Shown here in pieces: positions 28,117 to 39,155 of a stretch of 64,000 bases of DNA. Position numbers and translations under genes: made by a program. The stretch's first letter is position 1, and each line of letters opens with the position of its first letter. The stretch comes from Photobacterium toruni (GTDB lineage Bacteria; Pseudomonadota; Gammaproteobacteria; Enterobacterales; Vibrionaceae), in assembly GCF_024529955.1 (NCBI RefSeq), contig NZ_AP024855.1:558001-622000 (forward strand), in the 5' to 3' direction. Under the pieces are notes generated by a model. That model was not told the origin of the DNA. It made no database searches and saw only the letters and a program-made list of their open reading frames with translations.

Positions 28117-28607
28117 ATTTGCTTTTCCTTTAAGTTAATCATCAAAATATATTGATACATCAACATAAAATGGTATTAGAAAGCAAATAATTCAAGTGTT
28201 TTTATTTAATCAAATGCATAATATTTTAATAAGCTAAGGCATACTCAATTTTTTATCTCGCTCAATTCCCATAATTTTAGACTTTTGCCGAATTATTTAT
28301 TTCAACCAAATTAAAATGAAAATAGTTGAACATAATAATTATAGGTTTTAATCATCAAACCCACCCTTATTAACAGCTTTTTATGTCGTTATAAATGAGA
28401 ATCACAGATAATTTATCTATCTTAATGAAGTAGATATTTAAGTAATTTTAGATGGCTGATTTTTATCGATTAAAATATAGATATTAACAAATGAAGATAT
28501 TAAGAGGGATTTTATTTTTTGTTGCTTTATTTAATATAAATAACGTTCGATTAACGCTAATACCGTCCATTTGAAATGAACGGTATTAGGTTATTTTCAT
28601 TTAAGGC
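28117..28607. other. Intergenic region upstream of the yjf operon
   Basis: About 490 nt, very AT-rich and without a gene. It should carry the yjfI promoter (minus) near 28,120-28,300 and the terC-side terminator near 28,557-28,589. I see no sigma-54 (-24/-12) site here. Confidence 0.5.
28557..28589 (-). terminator. Hairpin after the TerC-family gene
   Basis: ctaataccgt...catt pairs with aatg...acggtattag, giving a stem of about 15 bp with one mismatch and a short loop. It lies 19 nt after the stop at 28,608. The U-run is weak. Confidence 0.65.
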
Positions 28608-29372
28608 TTACTTAGCTTTTACCGCCCAACCACAGGGTTGAGGATATACTCGTCTAATTATTTTTTTATTCTGTTTTTTAAGCAAAATATGACACGTTTC
28701 AATAATTAAACCAAAGGCCATAGCAAAATACACATATCCTTTGTTCAAGTGAATAGCAAAACCTTCCGCCATCAACATACCGCCTAACATAACTAAGAAC
28801 AGTAACGCCAATGTTTTTAATCCCGGATAACGCATCACATAATCGTTAATTTTCTCAGCACATAGCACCATAATGACAGCAGAGGCTAAAATAGCAGCAA
28901 CCATAAGCGGCACTTCGCTGGTTAAACCAACCGCAGTGATCACCGAGTCCATTGAGAAGACGGCATCAACGGCAACAATCTGCAATAACACTAACGCAAT
29001 ACCGGCTCTTACTGTGCTTGCTTGTTGCTGATGAGCATGGCTGAAACACATCCATAATTCTTTTAAGCTTTTAGCTAATAAGAATGCACCACCACCAATC
29101 ATGATTAAATCACGTCCAGAAAAATCATAACTCAACACATTCACTAATGGTTGTGTTAATGACATCACCCAGCTAATAGAGAACACTAAACCGATACGTG
29201 CAGCAACCGCTAACGCGATACCAAGATTACGTGCCATTTTACGCTGATGTACAGGTAGACGTTCACAAAGTACAGAAATGAATACGATATTGTCGACGCC
29301 TAATACCACTTCAAGTGCAAATAGGGTCGCAAAGATCATTAATGCTTCAGGTTGAATAAATAACTCTAGCAT
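28608..29372 (-). CDS. TerC-family integral membrane protein
   Basis: A 254-aa protein with seven or more hydrophobic segments and the TerC/YgdQ signatures: ALEVVLGVDNIVFISVL (the acidic Glu and Asp-Asn pair within the first helix) and VAVDAVFSMDSVITAVGLT (the matching repeat, with Asp). TerC-family proteins handle metal ions, notably Mn2+ efflux and metallation of exoenzymes, with the acidic membrane residues as ligands. The substrate here is not determined. It is monocistronic. A small hairpin pairs its ribosome-binding site (29,380-29,397). Confidence 0.88.
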   Translation of the reverse strand: MLELFIQPEALMIFATLFALEVVLGVDNIVFISVLCERLPVHQRKMARNLGIALAVAARIGLVFSISWVMSLTQPLVNVLSYDFSGRDLIMIGGGAFLLAKSLKELWMCFSHAHQQQASTVRAGIALVLLQIVAVDAVFSMDSVITAVGLTSEVPLMVAAILASAVIMVLCAEKINDYVMRYPGLKTLALLFLVMLGGMLMAEGFAIHLNKGYVYFAMAFGLIIETCHILLKKQNKKIIRRVYPQPCGWAVKAK

Positions 29373-29379
29373 TGAACAA

Positions 29380-29397
29380 ACTCCATAGAAAAGGAGT
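29380..29397 (-). promoter_or_regulatory. Hairpin covering the ribosome-binding site of the TerC-family gene
   Basis: In the mRNA ACTCC pairs with GGAGT across an 8-nt loop, and GGAG is the ribosome-binding site 8 nt from the ATG. With only 5 bp it may be chance, or a weak translational control. Confidence 0.35.
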
Positions 29398-29748
29398 CAG
29401 GAATTAAAGAACAACTCGAGGGGTCGTCCATATGTGTTTTGATACCTCAATAAAGAATGAAGCTGTATTTGAGCAGTAAATACAGAAAATGAAAACCCAT
29501 CAAATGTAACCAAATGTAATGTTTATCGGTACCAAAACTTACATTGCGATATAACCGCTATTAATAAGTTAATATTAAAAATGAATACCAACTATAAGTA
29601 ATTATACATACCTATACCTTTTATTTTTGCATTATATGCAAAAGTCTTTTAGTTTTATCTACATTGCATAATCTACAATAAAGGTTCATATTATATGCAT
29701 CTTAATAAATTAAGAAAAATATCCGCTTAAAGTATTTAAAAGGTTTCT
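29398..29748. other. Divergent intergenic region, TerC-family / ygjV-like
   Basis: About 350 nt of AT-rich sequence carrying the promoters for both directions. I looked for a yybP-ykoY (manganese) riboswitch because of the TerC gene and do not recognise one. Confidence 0.5.
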
Positions 29749-29991
29749 ATGGAAGTTACATTTTTAGGATATATAGCATCAGCATTTATTATCTTATCAT
29801 TATTAATGAAGAATATAAAATTACTCAGATATGTCAATTTATTGGGCTGTAGTTTATATGCTATATATGGATTGATAATACAATCATGGCCTGTGTTTGC
29901 TATGAATTTTATCTGTGTCGGCATTAATTTATATAGAATCTATACATTAAAATATGACAATAGAAAGCTTAATAAGGAAAATTATTTATGA
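29749..29991 (+). CDS. YgjV-like small inner-membrane protein
   Basis: A protein of 80 aa with two or three hydrophobic segments (MEVTFLGYIASAFIILSLLM, LLRYVNLLGCSLYAIYGLI, PVFAMNFICVGINLYRI), resembling the YgjV inner-membrane family. GNxL-type turns are absent and the function is unknown. An AAGG ribosome-binding site lies 7 nt before the ATG. Its stop overlaps the start of the next gene (ATGA), so the two are co-translated. Base composition is noticeably poorer in G+C than in the flanking genes. Confidence 0.7.
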   Translation: MEVTFLGYIASAFIILSLLMKNIKLLRYVNLLGCSLYAIYGLIIQSWPVFAMNFICVGINLYRIYTLKYDNRKLNKENYL

Positions 29992-30839
29992 TTTTAATAA
30001 CCGGAGCGTCAGGTAATCTTGGTCAATTAGTTATCAAAGAATTACTAAATAACGAGGCTAATTTTGTTGCTGGTGTTCGTAATATTAGTAAGTACAATGG
30101 TTATCATTGTAACTTAGCACCACTTGATTATGATAATATCGATATAATGAAGGATTCATTGAATAATATTGATACCATTATTTTCATCTCTGGTAATAGT
30201 GACACTGAACATAGAATACAACAACACCGTAATTTAATTGATGTAGCTAAAGAAAAAAACGTTAAACATATTATTTACTTAAGTTTTATTACCGTAACTG
30301 ATCCTTATTCAAAATTCTCTTTTACACGTCAACATGTTGATACTGAGAGTTATTTGAAAGCATCAGGTATAAACCATACTATCGTCCGCAGTTGTTGGTA
30401 TATGGAGAATATTGAGACAGAAATAATTAATGCATTGGATAATAATATTTTTATTGATAATTCAAAAACAGGTAAAATTAGTTTTATTTCTCGACAAGAT
30501 GTTGCGAAAGGCTTAGCTAATATTGCTATGAACACAAATCTACAAGGTAAAATCTATAGCTTTACCGGCTCTGCTGCTTATTCTATGCAAGATATTGTAG
30601 ATTTAATGAATACAAATTGCCATAAACAGATTACATATATTCCCTATTCTAACAATGACTATAAACAACGATTAATTGATGCAAAATTACCTTTATTTTT
30701 ATCTGAAGCTATCACATTAAATAGCATTGATATTGATAATGGTGATTATGCCTTTATTTGTCAGGATATTTATTTTATAAATAAAAAATCACCAGTAGAT
30801 ATAAACGATTATATTCTCTCTATTTGTTGTATTCATTAA
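29988..30839 (+). CDS. NmrA/QorB-type NAD(P)-binding reductase
   Basis: This 283-aa protein is an atypical short-chain dehydrogenase with the Rossmann motif MILITGASGNLGQLVI (GASGNLG, residues about 6-12), then VAGVRN, DTIIFISG, KHIIYLSFI and TIVRSCWYMEN, the pattern of NmrA-like and QorB (NAD(P)H:quinone oxidoreductase 2) proteins. The catalytic Tyr-x3-Lys of classical SDRs is not in place, as is normal for this subgroup. It is translated from an ATGA overlap with the upstream ygjV-like gene and has an AAGGA site inside that gene. It could be a quinone reductase or an NADPH sensor; the sequence cannot separate these. It ends at a bidirectional terminator. Confidence 0.8.
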   Translation: MILITGASGNLGQLVIKELLNNEANFVAGVRNISKYNGYHCNLAPLDYDNIDIMKDSLNNIDTIIFISGNSDTEHRIQQHRNLIDVAKEKNVKHIIYLSFITVTDPYSKFSFTRQHVDTESYLKASGINHTIVRSCWYMENIETEIINALDNNIFIDNSKTGKISFISRQDVAKGLANIAMNTNLQGKIYSFTGSAAYSMQDIVDLMNTNCHKQITYIPYSNNDYKQRLIDAKLPLFLSEAITLNSIDIDNGDYAFICQDIYFINKKSPVDINDYILSICCIH

Positions 30840-30885
30840 AAAGCATCAAATATTACTAATAAAAACCAGTACGATCTATCACTTG

Positions 30886-30924
30886 AAAATTGAGGAAATT
30901 TAAATATAAATCTCCTCAATTTTT
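30886..30924. terminator. Bidirectional terminator
   Basis: An 11-bp stem aaaattgagga / tcctcaatttt with a T-run, lying between two convergent genes. Confidence 0.85.
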
Positions 30925-30941
30925 ACGTTTCACATAAACAA

Positions 30942-31613
30942 TTAATGATTATTTTTAATATCTAAATAATGATAAGTCTCTAATCCCTTCATCGTTTCTG
31001 GTCGAGCACAACATCGAGCAACCCAATTAGTTATATTTGAATAGGCACTCATATCGATAACTTTATCAATGTTATAGAAATTAATGATCCAAATAATCCA
31101 TGGAAACATTGCTATATCTGCTATTGAATATTTATCATCAACAAGAAATAATTTATGCTTAAGTTCACTATCTATATAATCAAGAACAATCACTGTTTCT
31201 TTTAAATACCTTTCCTTTGGATAAGGATCAATAACCTTATCTTTATGATAAGTTGAAAAGTGTCCATAAGCACCAAAAACAGTACCTTCTGTACTTGCTT
31301 GATAAAAAAGCCACTCTATCGTTTTAGTTCTACTATTTAAATCATCAGAAATGAATTTATTATATTTATCTGCTAAATATAATAAAATAGAACAAGATTC
31401 TGCAAGAACATGTGATTTACCCTTCGAGCATTCATTATCAATTAATACCGGTATTTTATGCCTAGGGTTCAAAGCAGTAAATACTGGTGAGAATTGTTCA
31501 TTTTTAGTAATATCAATATTAATTAAAGTATAATCTAGTTTTAACTCTTCAAGTAGAATAGGTATTTTTATCCCATTAGGGGACCCGATTGTATAAAGTA
31601 TCATATTTTTCAT
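30942..31613 (-). CDS. Glutathione S-transferase family protein
   Basis: The protein has 223 aa. It has an N-terminal thioredoxin-like GST domain (MKNMILYTIGSPNGIKIPIL, ALNPRHKIPVLID, LAESCSILLYLADKY, with the cis-Pro in IPVL and the ESxxI glutathione-binding motif) and an all-helical C-terminal domain (SIADIAMFPWI). The layout resembles the YfcG/nu-class disulphide-bond oxidoreductases. The open frame extends to 31,640, but the ATG at 31,613 follows AGGTGA and gives the normal GST start. It probably uses glutathione for reduction or detoxification; the substrate is unknown. Confidence 0.85.
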   Translation of the reverse strand: MKNMILYTIGSPNGIKIPILLEELKLDYTLINIDITKNEQFSPVFTALNPRHKIPVLIDNECSKGKSHVLAESCSILLYLADKYNKFISDDLNSRTKTIEWLFYQASTEGTVFGAYGHFSTYHKDKVIDPYPKERYLKETVIVLDYIDSELKHKLFLVDDKYSIADIAMFPWIIWIINFYNIDKVIDMSAYSNITNWVARCCARPETMKGLETYHYLDIKNNH

Positions 31614-31817
31614 AAATTCACCTGTATTTATAATCACCAACTATTCAAATATACTAAAATATTTTTTCTGTAATTACATTTTAGTTTATAAACAGTATTA
31701 CAATATAGCTAAAAACAGACTAATTCCGTAAATTAAATATAATTAATTATACCTTTAAAGATAATGATAAATTATGGTATTGTTTTATCTTCATTAAATT
31801 CATTTAAGATTTAAATT

Positions 31818-32429
31818 ATGAACCTCGATAAACTCCTTATTAATATACGTCAATGTGAAATTTGTAAAAGTAAATTACCTTATCCACCAAACCCATTATT
31901 ACAAGTTGGTTATAATGCTAGAATATTAATATTAGGCCAAGCTCCCGGGGAAAAAGCGCATTTTAAAAATACATTATTTGATGATATGAGTGGAGAAAGA
32001 TTACGCTCATGTCTAGGCGTTAACAACGAAGATTTTTATAATAAAAATATCTTTAATATTATTCCTATTGGTTTCTGTTTTCCCGGTGTTGTTATCACTA
32101 ATAGCAAACGAAAAGGTGATAAACCACCTCGTCCTGAATGCAGAGCAACATGGCATCCGGTTTTATTACCAAAATTAGATAACGTTGAACTGGTTATTTT
32201 ACTAGGAAAATATGCAATAGATTATTATTTAGCTAAAAATACCTCAGTCACTACCGAAGTATTTAATCAAGAAAACCGTGATAATAACATTTTTGTTATT
32301 CCTCACCCTAGTCCTAGAAATAATATTTGGCTTTCTAAAAATCCCACATTTGAAGCAACAATATTGCCTATATTAAAAGAAAAGATAGCAATAATTATTG
32401 AACAGCATAAATCAGAAATACATCTTTGA
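31818..32429 (+). CDS. Uracil-DNA glycosylase-superfamily protein
   Basis: A 203-aa protein with the UDG fold signatures: motif 1 LILGQAPGEKAHFKNTLFDD (GQAPG, residues about 46-50), SGERLR, and motif 2 VIPHPSPRN near residue 165. The N-terminal CEIC pair may be what remains of an Fe-S ligand set, but a full four-Cys cluster as in family 4 is not visible. Such proteins excise uracil or related bases, yet this subgroup has not been tied to one base. The ribosome-binding site is weak. It is convergent with norB. Confidence 0.78.
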   Translation: MNLDKLLINIRQCEICKSKLPYPPNPLLQVGYNARILILGQAPGEKAHFKNTLFDDMSGERLRSCLGVNNEDFYNKNIFNIIPIGFCFPGVVITNSKRKGDKPPRPECRATWHPVLLPKLDNVELVILLGKYAIDYYLAKNTSVTTEVFNQENRDNNIFVIPHPSPRNNIWLSKNPTFEATILPILKEKIAIIIEQHKSEIHL

Positions 32430-32485
32430 TATTGATAATTATTAATACGTTCTCTTTCACTATCATCTCTTGTCATCTTATTTTA

Positions 32486-32514
32486 AAAGAGGTACTAAAA
32501 TATAATACCTCTTT
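32486..32514. terminator. Bidirectional terminator between UDG-like gene and norB
   Basis: A 9-bp stem aaagaggta / tacctcttt, loop 11 nt, between convergent genes. Confidence 0.7.
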
Positions 32515-32530
32515 AGCTTAAATTAACACT

Positions 32531-34780
32531 TTATTTTATAAGCATCGGTTTCTTTTGAAAGATTAACTTAACTAAAAATATAGCTAATATAATACCTCCC
32601 AAGCTAAATAAAAGATCACCAGGCATTCTAGCCCATACTAAATGTTGGACTAATTCACTATGTATTACCTCAGGGCTACGGGCATACCAGTAACCATGAT
32701 TAATAACGGCAAAAAATTGCACAATACCGACGGGTAATAAAGAAAAGACCAACATTGCGCCTAACCCTAAATTCAGTGCCCAGAATACATATTTTAACAG
32801 TTTTTCACTCCATAGTTTTCGCTTACTGCTGATACCACGTAAACAAATCAGCATTAAGCCAATACCTAGCATGCCATATACTCCCATGAAAGAGCCATGC
32901 GCATGAGCAGCTGTCGTATTAAGTCCTTGAATATAATACAGTGAAATCGGTGGATTAATTAAAAAGCCTAAGATCCCGGCCCCCACTAAATTCCAGAACG
33001 CAGTGGCAACAAAAAACATAATTGCCCAATGATAGTTATGTATCCAAGGTGTTGTTTTTAAATAACGATAGCTCTCAACAGCTTCAAATCCAATTAGAGC
33101 CAATGGTACAACCTCTAGAGCAGAGAAAATAGCTCCCCATGCCACAATGGATGTTGGTGTACCTGCAAAATAAAGATGGTGTAATGTGCCTAACAAACCA
33201 CCAGTTAAGAAGATGATAGTAGTAAAGACAACCGCACTATTTGCCGTTTTTGCGCGCACTAAGCCAAGGCGTACAAACATAAGTGCAATGACCGATGTTG
33301 CAAAGGTCTCAAAGAATCCCTCAACCCATAGATGAACCACCCACCAACGCCAATACTCGGCCATTGCTAGATTAGTATGTTTACCTTGTAATAACCCCGC
33401 ACCATAAAATAAACCAATTGCTACACAAGATGAATAAAGCACTAAGATAACTGGACGATCATTACTGTTATTGACCAAACTAGGATAAATAGCAGCAGTG
33501 ACTAATGCTAACCAAACTAATAAGCCAATAAATAATAATATCTGCCATACACGACCAAGATCGATATACTCCATGCCCTGATGGCCAATTAAGAAACTAA
33601 GATCTAAATTGAAGTATTGTTGAATAGCAAACCATTCACCTACCATCGAACCGAAAACGATAAAGACCAATACAGCCCATAGCACGTTTACCCCCAATCG
33701 CTGATATTTAGGCTCGTGTTTTGATAGAGAGGTTGCTATATAAAGGCCAGTACCTAACCATATTGTGGCGATCCAAAAAACAGCCAACTGGGTATGCCAC
33801 GTTCTAGTTAAAGAATACGGTAATATTTTGGCTAAAGGGATACCATAAAAGTCTTGGCCTTCAACAGAATAGTGCGCGGTAATTCCACCTAATACTATTT
33901 GTAATAAAAATAATGCAATCGCCGTAATAAAGTATTTACCAACAGCTTTTTGAGACGGCGTCGGTTTAATATTGATTAATGGATCGTGTGTGGGAATATT
34001 AGGAAGTGATTCATGACGCAGTGCCGCTTGATACCATGCAAGGCCACCTATACCCATTAAAAGCACAACCAAACTTAACACAGACCATACAATATTATTA
34101 GAAGTAGGTATGTTACCTATACTAGGATCGTACGGCCAATTATTAGTATAACTGTAGTTCTCATTCAGGCGATTTGTTACTGCAGCCCAAGCCCCCCAGA
34201 ATAAAAATGCATTAAGTTCTTCTCGATGTTTATGCGATGGAATAGTGTTATCTTTCATTGCATAATCTTGGCGAAGCTGATGTAAACTTTTATCATCACC
34301 AAATAGTTTGATGTTATGTGTAATAACCTCATCAATAGCAAGCCCACGATCATCTGATACAGTGATCACTTTTGTTATTGGATTAAAGCTATTTCGCCTA
34401 ATCTCATCTTTTATTTGCTGCTGTAAAAAAGCTTGTTTCGGGTTTGCTAACGTCACATACAATTGTCCAAATTGTTGTTTCGCTAATATATTAAGCCATG
34501 CTTGATTCTCACGATGGAGCCAATCTGCAGTCCAATCAGGAGCCACATATGAGCCATGACCCCAAACAGATCCTAATTCATGCCCCCCCATAGAGCGCCA
34601 AACTAACTCACCTTGCTCTATATCTTTTTTAGTAAAAATAACCTTACCAGAAGTTGTTACGACCTTTGACGGGATCGGTGGTGCTTCTTGATATATTTCG
34701 CTTCCTAAACTTAATAAAATAGCAAAAGAGATAAAACAAATAGCGAATAATATAATCACGCTGGTCTTTAATCTACTCAA
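32531..34780 (-). CDS. norB: Quinol-dependent nitric oxide reductase (qNOR)
   Basis: A 749-aa single-subunit qNOR of the haem-copper oxidase superfamily. It has an N-terminal helix, a periplasmic cytochrome c-like domain without haem-binding CxxCH (GQLVWRSMGGHELGSVWGHGSY-type region) and about 12 more membrane helices with WWVVHLWVEGFFETFAT (His and Glu at the FeB site), LHHLYFAG and AHAHGSFMGVYGMLG (haem ligands). It reduces 2 NO to N2O with quinol electrons in the inner membrane. The longest frame begins at 34,888. The TTG at 34,780 (LSRLKTS) is preferred because AGAGGA lies 8 nt upstream and because a sigma-54 promoter at 34,815-34,832 lies inside the longer frame. It is divergent from a GAF-less NorR paralogue and preceded by three NorR-type sites. 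Confidence 0.93.
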   Translation of the reverse strand: MSRLKTSVIILFAICFISFAILLSLGSEIYQEAPPIPSKVVTTSGKVIFTKKDIEQGELVWRSMGGHELGSVWGHGSYVAPDWTADWLHRENQAWLNILAKQQFGQLYVTLANPKQAFLQQQIKDEIRRNSFNPITKVITVSDDRGLAIDEVITHNIKLFGDDKSLHQLRQDYAMKDNTIPSHKHREELNAFLFWGAWAAVTNRLNENYSYTNNWPYDPSIGNIPTSNNIVWSVLSLVVLLMGIGGLAWYQAALRHESLPNIPTHDPLINIKPTPSQKAVGKYFITAIALFLLQIVLGGITAHYSVEGQDFYGIPLAKILPYSLTRTWHTQLAVFWIATIWLGTGLYIATSLSKHEPKYQRLGVNVLWAVLVFIVFGSMVGEWFAIQQYFNLDLSFLIGHQGMEYIDLGRVWQILLFIGLLVWLALVTAAIYPSLVNNSNDRPVILVLYSSCVAIGLFYGAGLLQGKHTNLAMAEYWRWWVVHLWVEGFFETFATSVIALMFVRLGLVRAKTANSAVVFTTIIFLTGGLLGTLHHLYFAGTPTSIVAWGAIFSALEVVPLALIGFEAVESYRYLKTTPWIHNYHWAIMFFVATAFWNLVGAGILGFLINPPISLYYIQGLNTTAAHAHGSFMGVYGMLGIGLMLICLRGISSKRKLWSEKLLKYVFWALNLGLGAMLVFSLLPVGIVQFFAVINHGYWYARSPEVIHSELVQHLVWARMPGDLLFSLGGIILAIFLVKLIFQKKPMLIK

Positions 34781-34814
34781 AACGGTGTCCTCTAAAATCA
34801 AAGTAACCATTTGT

Positions 34815-34832
34815 AGGCATAAGCCATGCCAA
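34815..34832 (-). promoter_or_regulatory. Sigma-54 (-24/-12) promoter of norB
   Basis: Minus-strand TTGGCATGGCTTATGCC fits TGGCAC-N5-TTGC with the invariant GG and GC at correct spacing. Transcription would begin about 25 nt before the TTG start. Confidence 0.8.
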
Positions 34833-34874
34833 TTATTAAGATTATGATTTAAATGCAATTTATATAAATAATCA

Positions 34875-34885
34875 GTCATTAAGAC
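34875..34885. promoter_or_regulatory. NorR-type enhancer site 1 (norB)
   Basis: GTCATTAAGAC fits GT-N7-AC, the NorR core, and lies about 43 bp upstream of the norB -24 element. Confidence 0.65.
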
Positions 34886-34898
34886 CAAAAGGCTTATA

Positions 34899-34909
34899 GT
34901 ACTAATGAC
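34899..34909. promoter_or_regulatory. NorR-type enhancer site 2 (norB)
   Basis: GTACTAATGAC fits GT-N7-AC, 24 bp from site 1. Confidence 0.65.
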
Positions 34910-34918
34910 ACTAGCATG

Positions 34919-34929
34919 GTTATAATGAC
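34919..34929. promoter_or_regulatory. NorR-type enhancer site 3, overlapping a -10 box of the divergent gene
   Basis: GTTATAATGAC fits GT-N7-AC, 20 bp from site 2. It contains TATAAT at 34,921-34,926, a possible -10 for the plus-strand activator gene, so binding could also repress that gene. Confidence 0.6.
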
Positions 34930-34974
34930 ATTATAAATACATGTTATAGATAAAGTAGGAGTAATAATCTAGAC

Positions 34975-36003
34975 ATGTCTAATATTATTAATAGAAATCA
35001 TACAGTTAAAAATACAAAGCGGGAAATAGTAGGATTTTCAGCTGCCACAAAAAAGCTAAAACAAGATATTGAAATTGTCTCAAATAGTGAGTTAAATGTT
35101 TTAATTCAAGGAGAAACAGGCGTTGGTAAAGAATTAGTCGCTGAATCTATTCATCAAAAATCAAATCGTTTTTACTCGAATATGGTATATCTTAATTGTG
35201 CTGCATTACCTGAGAATATCGCAGAAAGTGAACTTTTTGGACATATTAAAGGAGCATTTACTGGCGCAATAAATAACAGAATCGGAAAATTTGAACTTGC
35301 CAATCAAGGCACTTTATTTTTAGATGAAATTGGTGACTTATCACTACGATTACAAGCAAAATTACTGCGGGTACTACAATATGGTGATATTCAACGGATA
35401 GGGGCTGATACCGTATCCCATGTCGATGTCCGTATTATTGCAGCAACTAATGTTGATTTAATCAAGGCGATTAATAACCACACTTTTAGAGAAGATCTCT
35501 ATCACCGTCTGAATGTGTATCCAATAATAGTGCCAACATTACGTGAAAGAATGACTGATATTTTACCAATTGCCGAATATATTTTAGAAAAAATTAAACA
35601 TGAATTAGTTCTTTATAAATTATATTTGACATCTCACAGTATCAATTTATTAGAAAGTTATCGTTGGCCAGGTAACATACGTGAATTAGAAAATATTTTA
35701 TATCGAGCGGCATTAGTAGCCAAATTTGAACAAAATAACAAAAATGTCTGCATACACGCTAAAAATATCTTAGTGAATAATACAATAACTCAACCTTTAA
35801 CTAACGTGCCTATTGAAGAAAATATTGAAGATAATAAAACGCATTTATCACTTCGTGAAGCTACGGAAGTTTTTCAATATCAATATATAAAGAAAACACT
35901 AGCACAACAGCAAGGCAATTGGTCAAAATCAGCATCAGCACTACAAGTTGATTGCAGCAATTTACATCGACTGGCTAATCGGTTAGGACTTAAAAATAAG
36001 TAA
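34975..36003 (+). CDS. NorR-like sigma-54 activator lacking the GAF sensor domain
   Basis: A 342-aa bacterial enhancer-binding protein with an AAA+ domain and Fis-type HTH only. Walker A is GETGVGKE (residues 46-53), the sigma-54-contacting loop is GAFTGA (93-98), Walker B is GTLFLDEIGD, and sensor II is RWPGNIRELEN. The C-terminal HTH is GNWSKSASALQVDCSNLHRL. Only about 20 residues precede the AAA+ core, so the haem-free iron GAF domain that senses NO in NorR is absent, and the 194-nt upstream gap leaves no room for it. In E. coli NorR, removing GAF gives a constitutive activator, so this paralogue may be permanently active and limited by expression. It sits divergently to norB with three shared sites. 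GGAG is 12 nt from the ATG, rather far. Confidence 0.88.
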   Translation: MSNIINRNHTVKNTKREIVGFSAATKKLKQDIEIVSNSELNVLIQGETGVGKELVAESIHQKSNRFYSNMVYLNCAALPENIAESELFGHIKGAFTGAINNRIGKFELANQGTLFLDEIGDLSLRLQAKLLRVLQYGDIQRIGADTVSHVDVRIIAATNVDLIKAINNHTFREDLYHRLNVYPIIVPTLRERMTDILPIAEYILEKIKHELVLYKLYLTSHSINLLESYRWPGNIRELENILYRAALVAKFEQNNKNVCIHAKNILVNNTITQPLTNVPIEENIEDNKTHLSLREATEVFQYQYIKKTLAQQQGNWSKSASALQVDCSNLHRLANRLGLKNK

Positions 36004-36558
36004 GTGAATGATTAGAATAAGTGTTAGTTATAAAGCACATATCCTATTGTCATATAACCAAAAATCTTATCCAAAATCTTGTTTTTTCTTTCTTGTTACT
36101 AAAAACATATTGAATAAGCTCATACCACCTAACTTTACCCGATAATCGTCCAGCTATTATTGATAGTAATGGATGACAGTTTTTCTTTAAGCATATACTT
36201 CAACGTGATTGGAAATGGCGAGAATTAATTTACGTATCACGACAGAGAATAGAACAAATTATTATCTGTGATCTATTCATCACGTAATCAAGCTTAAAAG
36301 ATATCAACGAAATAATAATTCTACAACACGTTAAGAGTAGATTCCCTATCACTCTCACAGGCACTCACTGTAGGAATAACTGTGGATAGTTCATATTCAT
36401 TGTAGACAAAAAATGTCAGAGGAAGTTTGGTTGTCATAGTAGAAAAATGATGAGAAAGTTAAGCAATAACGGAATAGCAGCCATAAAAAAAAGAGGCGCT
36501 GATAATCAGCGCCTCTTCATTAAATATTATCAAGTAGTGATACTACCGAATTGTAAGC
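36004..36558. other. Gene-free region between the GAF-less activator and katG
   Basis: About 555 nt with no ORF longer than a few dozen codons and no recognised RNA. The katG terminator is at 36,491-36,517. It may hold a decayed gene, but I cannot identify one. Confidence 0.5.
36491..36517 (-). terminator. katG terminator
   Basis: A perfect 12-bp GC-rich stem (aagaggcgctga / tcagcgcctctt), 3-nt loop, followed by eight T in the minus direction. Confidence 0.95.

Positions 36559-39155
<2,597 letters not shown>

Noticed and set aside
29398..29748. Manganese (yybP-ykoY) riboswitch upstream of the TerC-family gene
   Set aside because: I searched because TerC genes often have one, but the conserved helices and loop sequences are not seen.
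34781..34888. N-terminal extension of norB (36 codons)
   Set aside because: It contains the sigma-54 promoter and the first NorR-type site, and a TTG with a strong ribosome-binding site follows.
36177..36287. 36-codon open stretch with a Trp/Arg-rich sequence downstream of the GAF-less activator
   Set aside because: It has no start codon or ribosome-binding site, and I recognise no family, so it cannot be supported even as a pseudogene.
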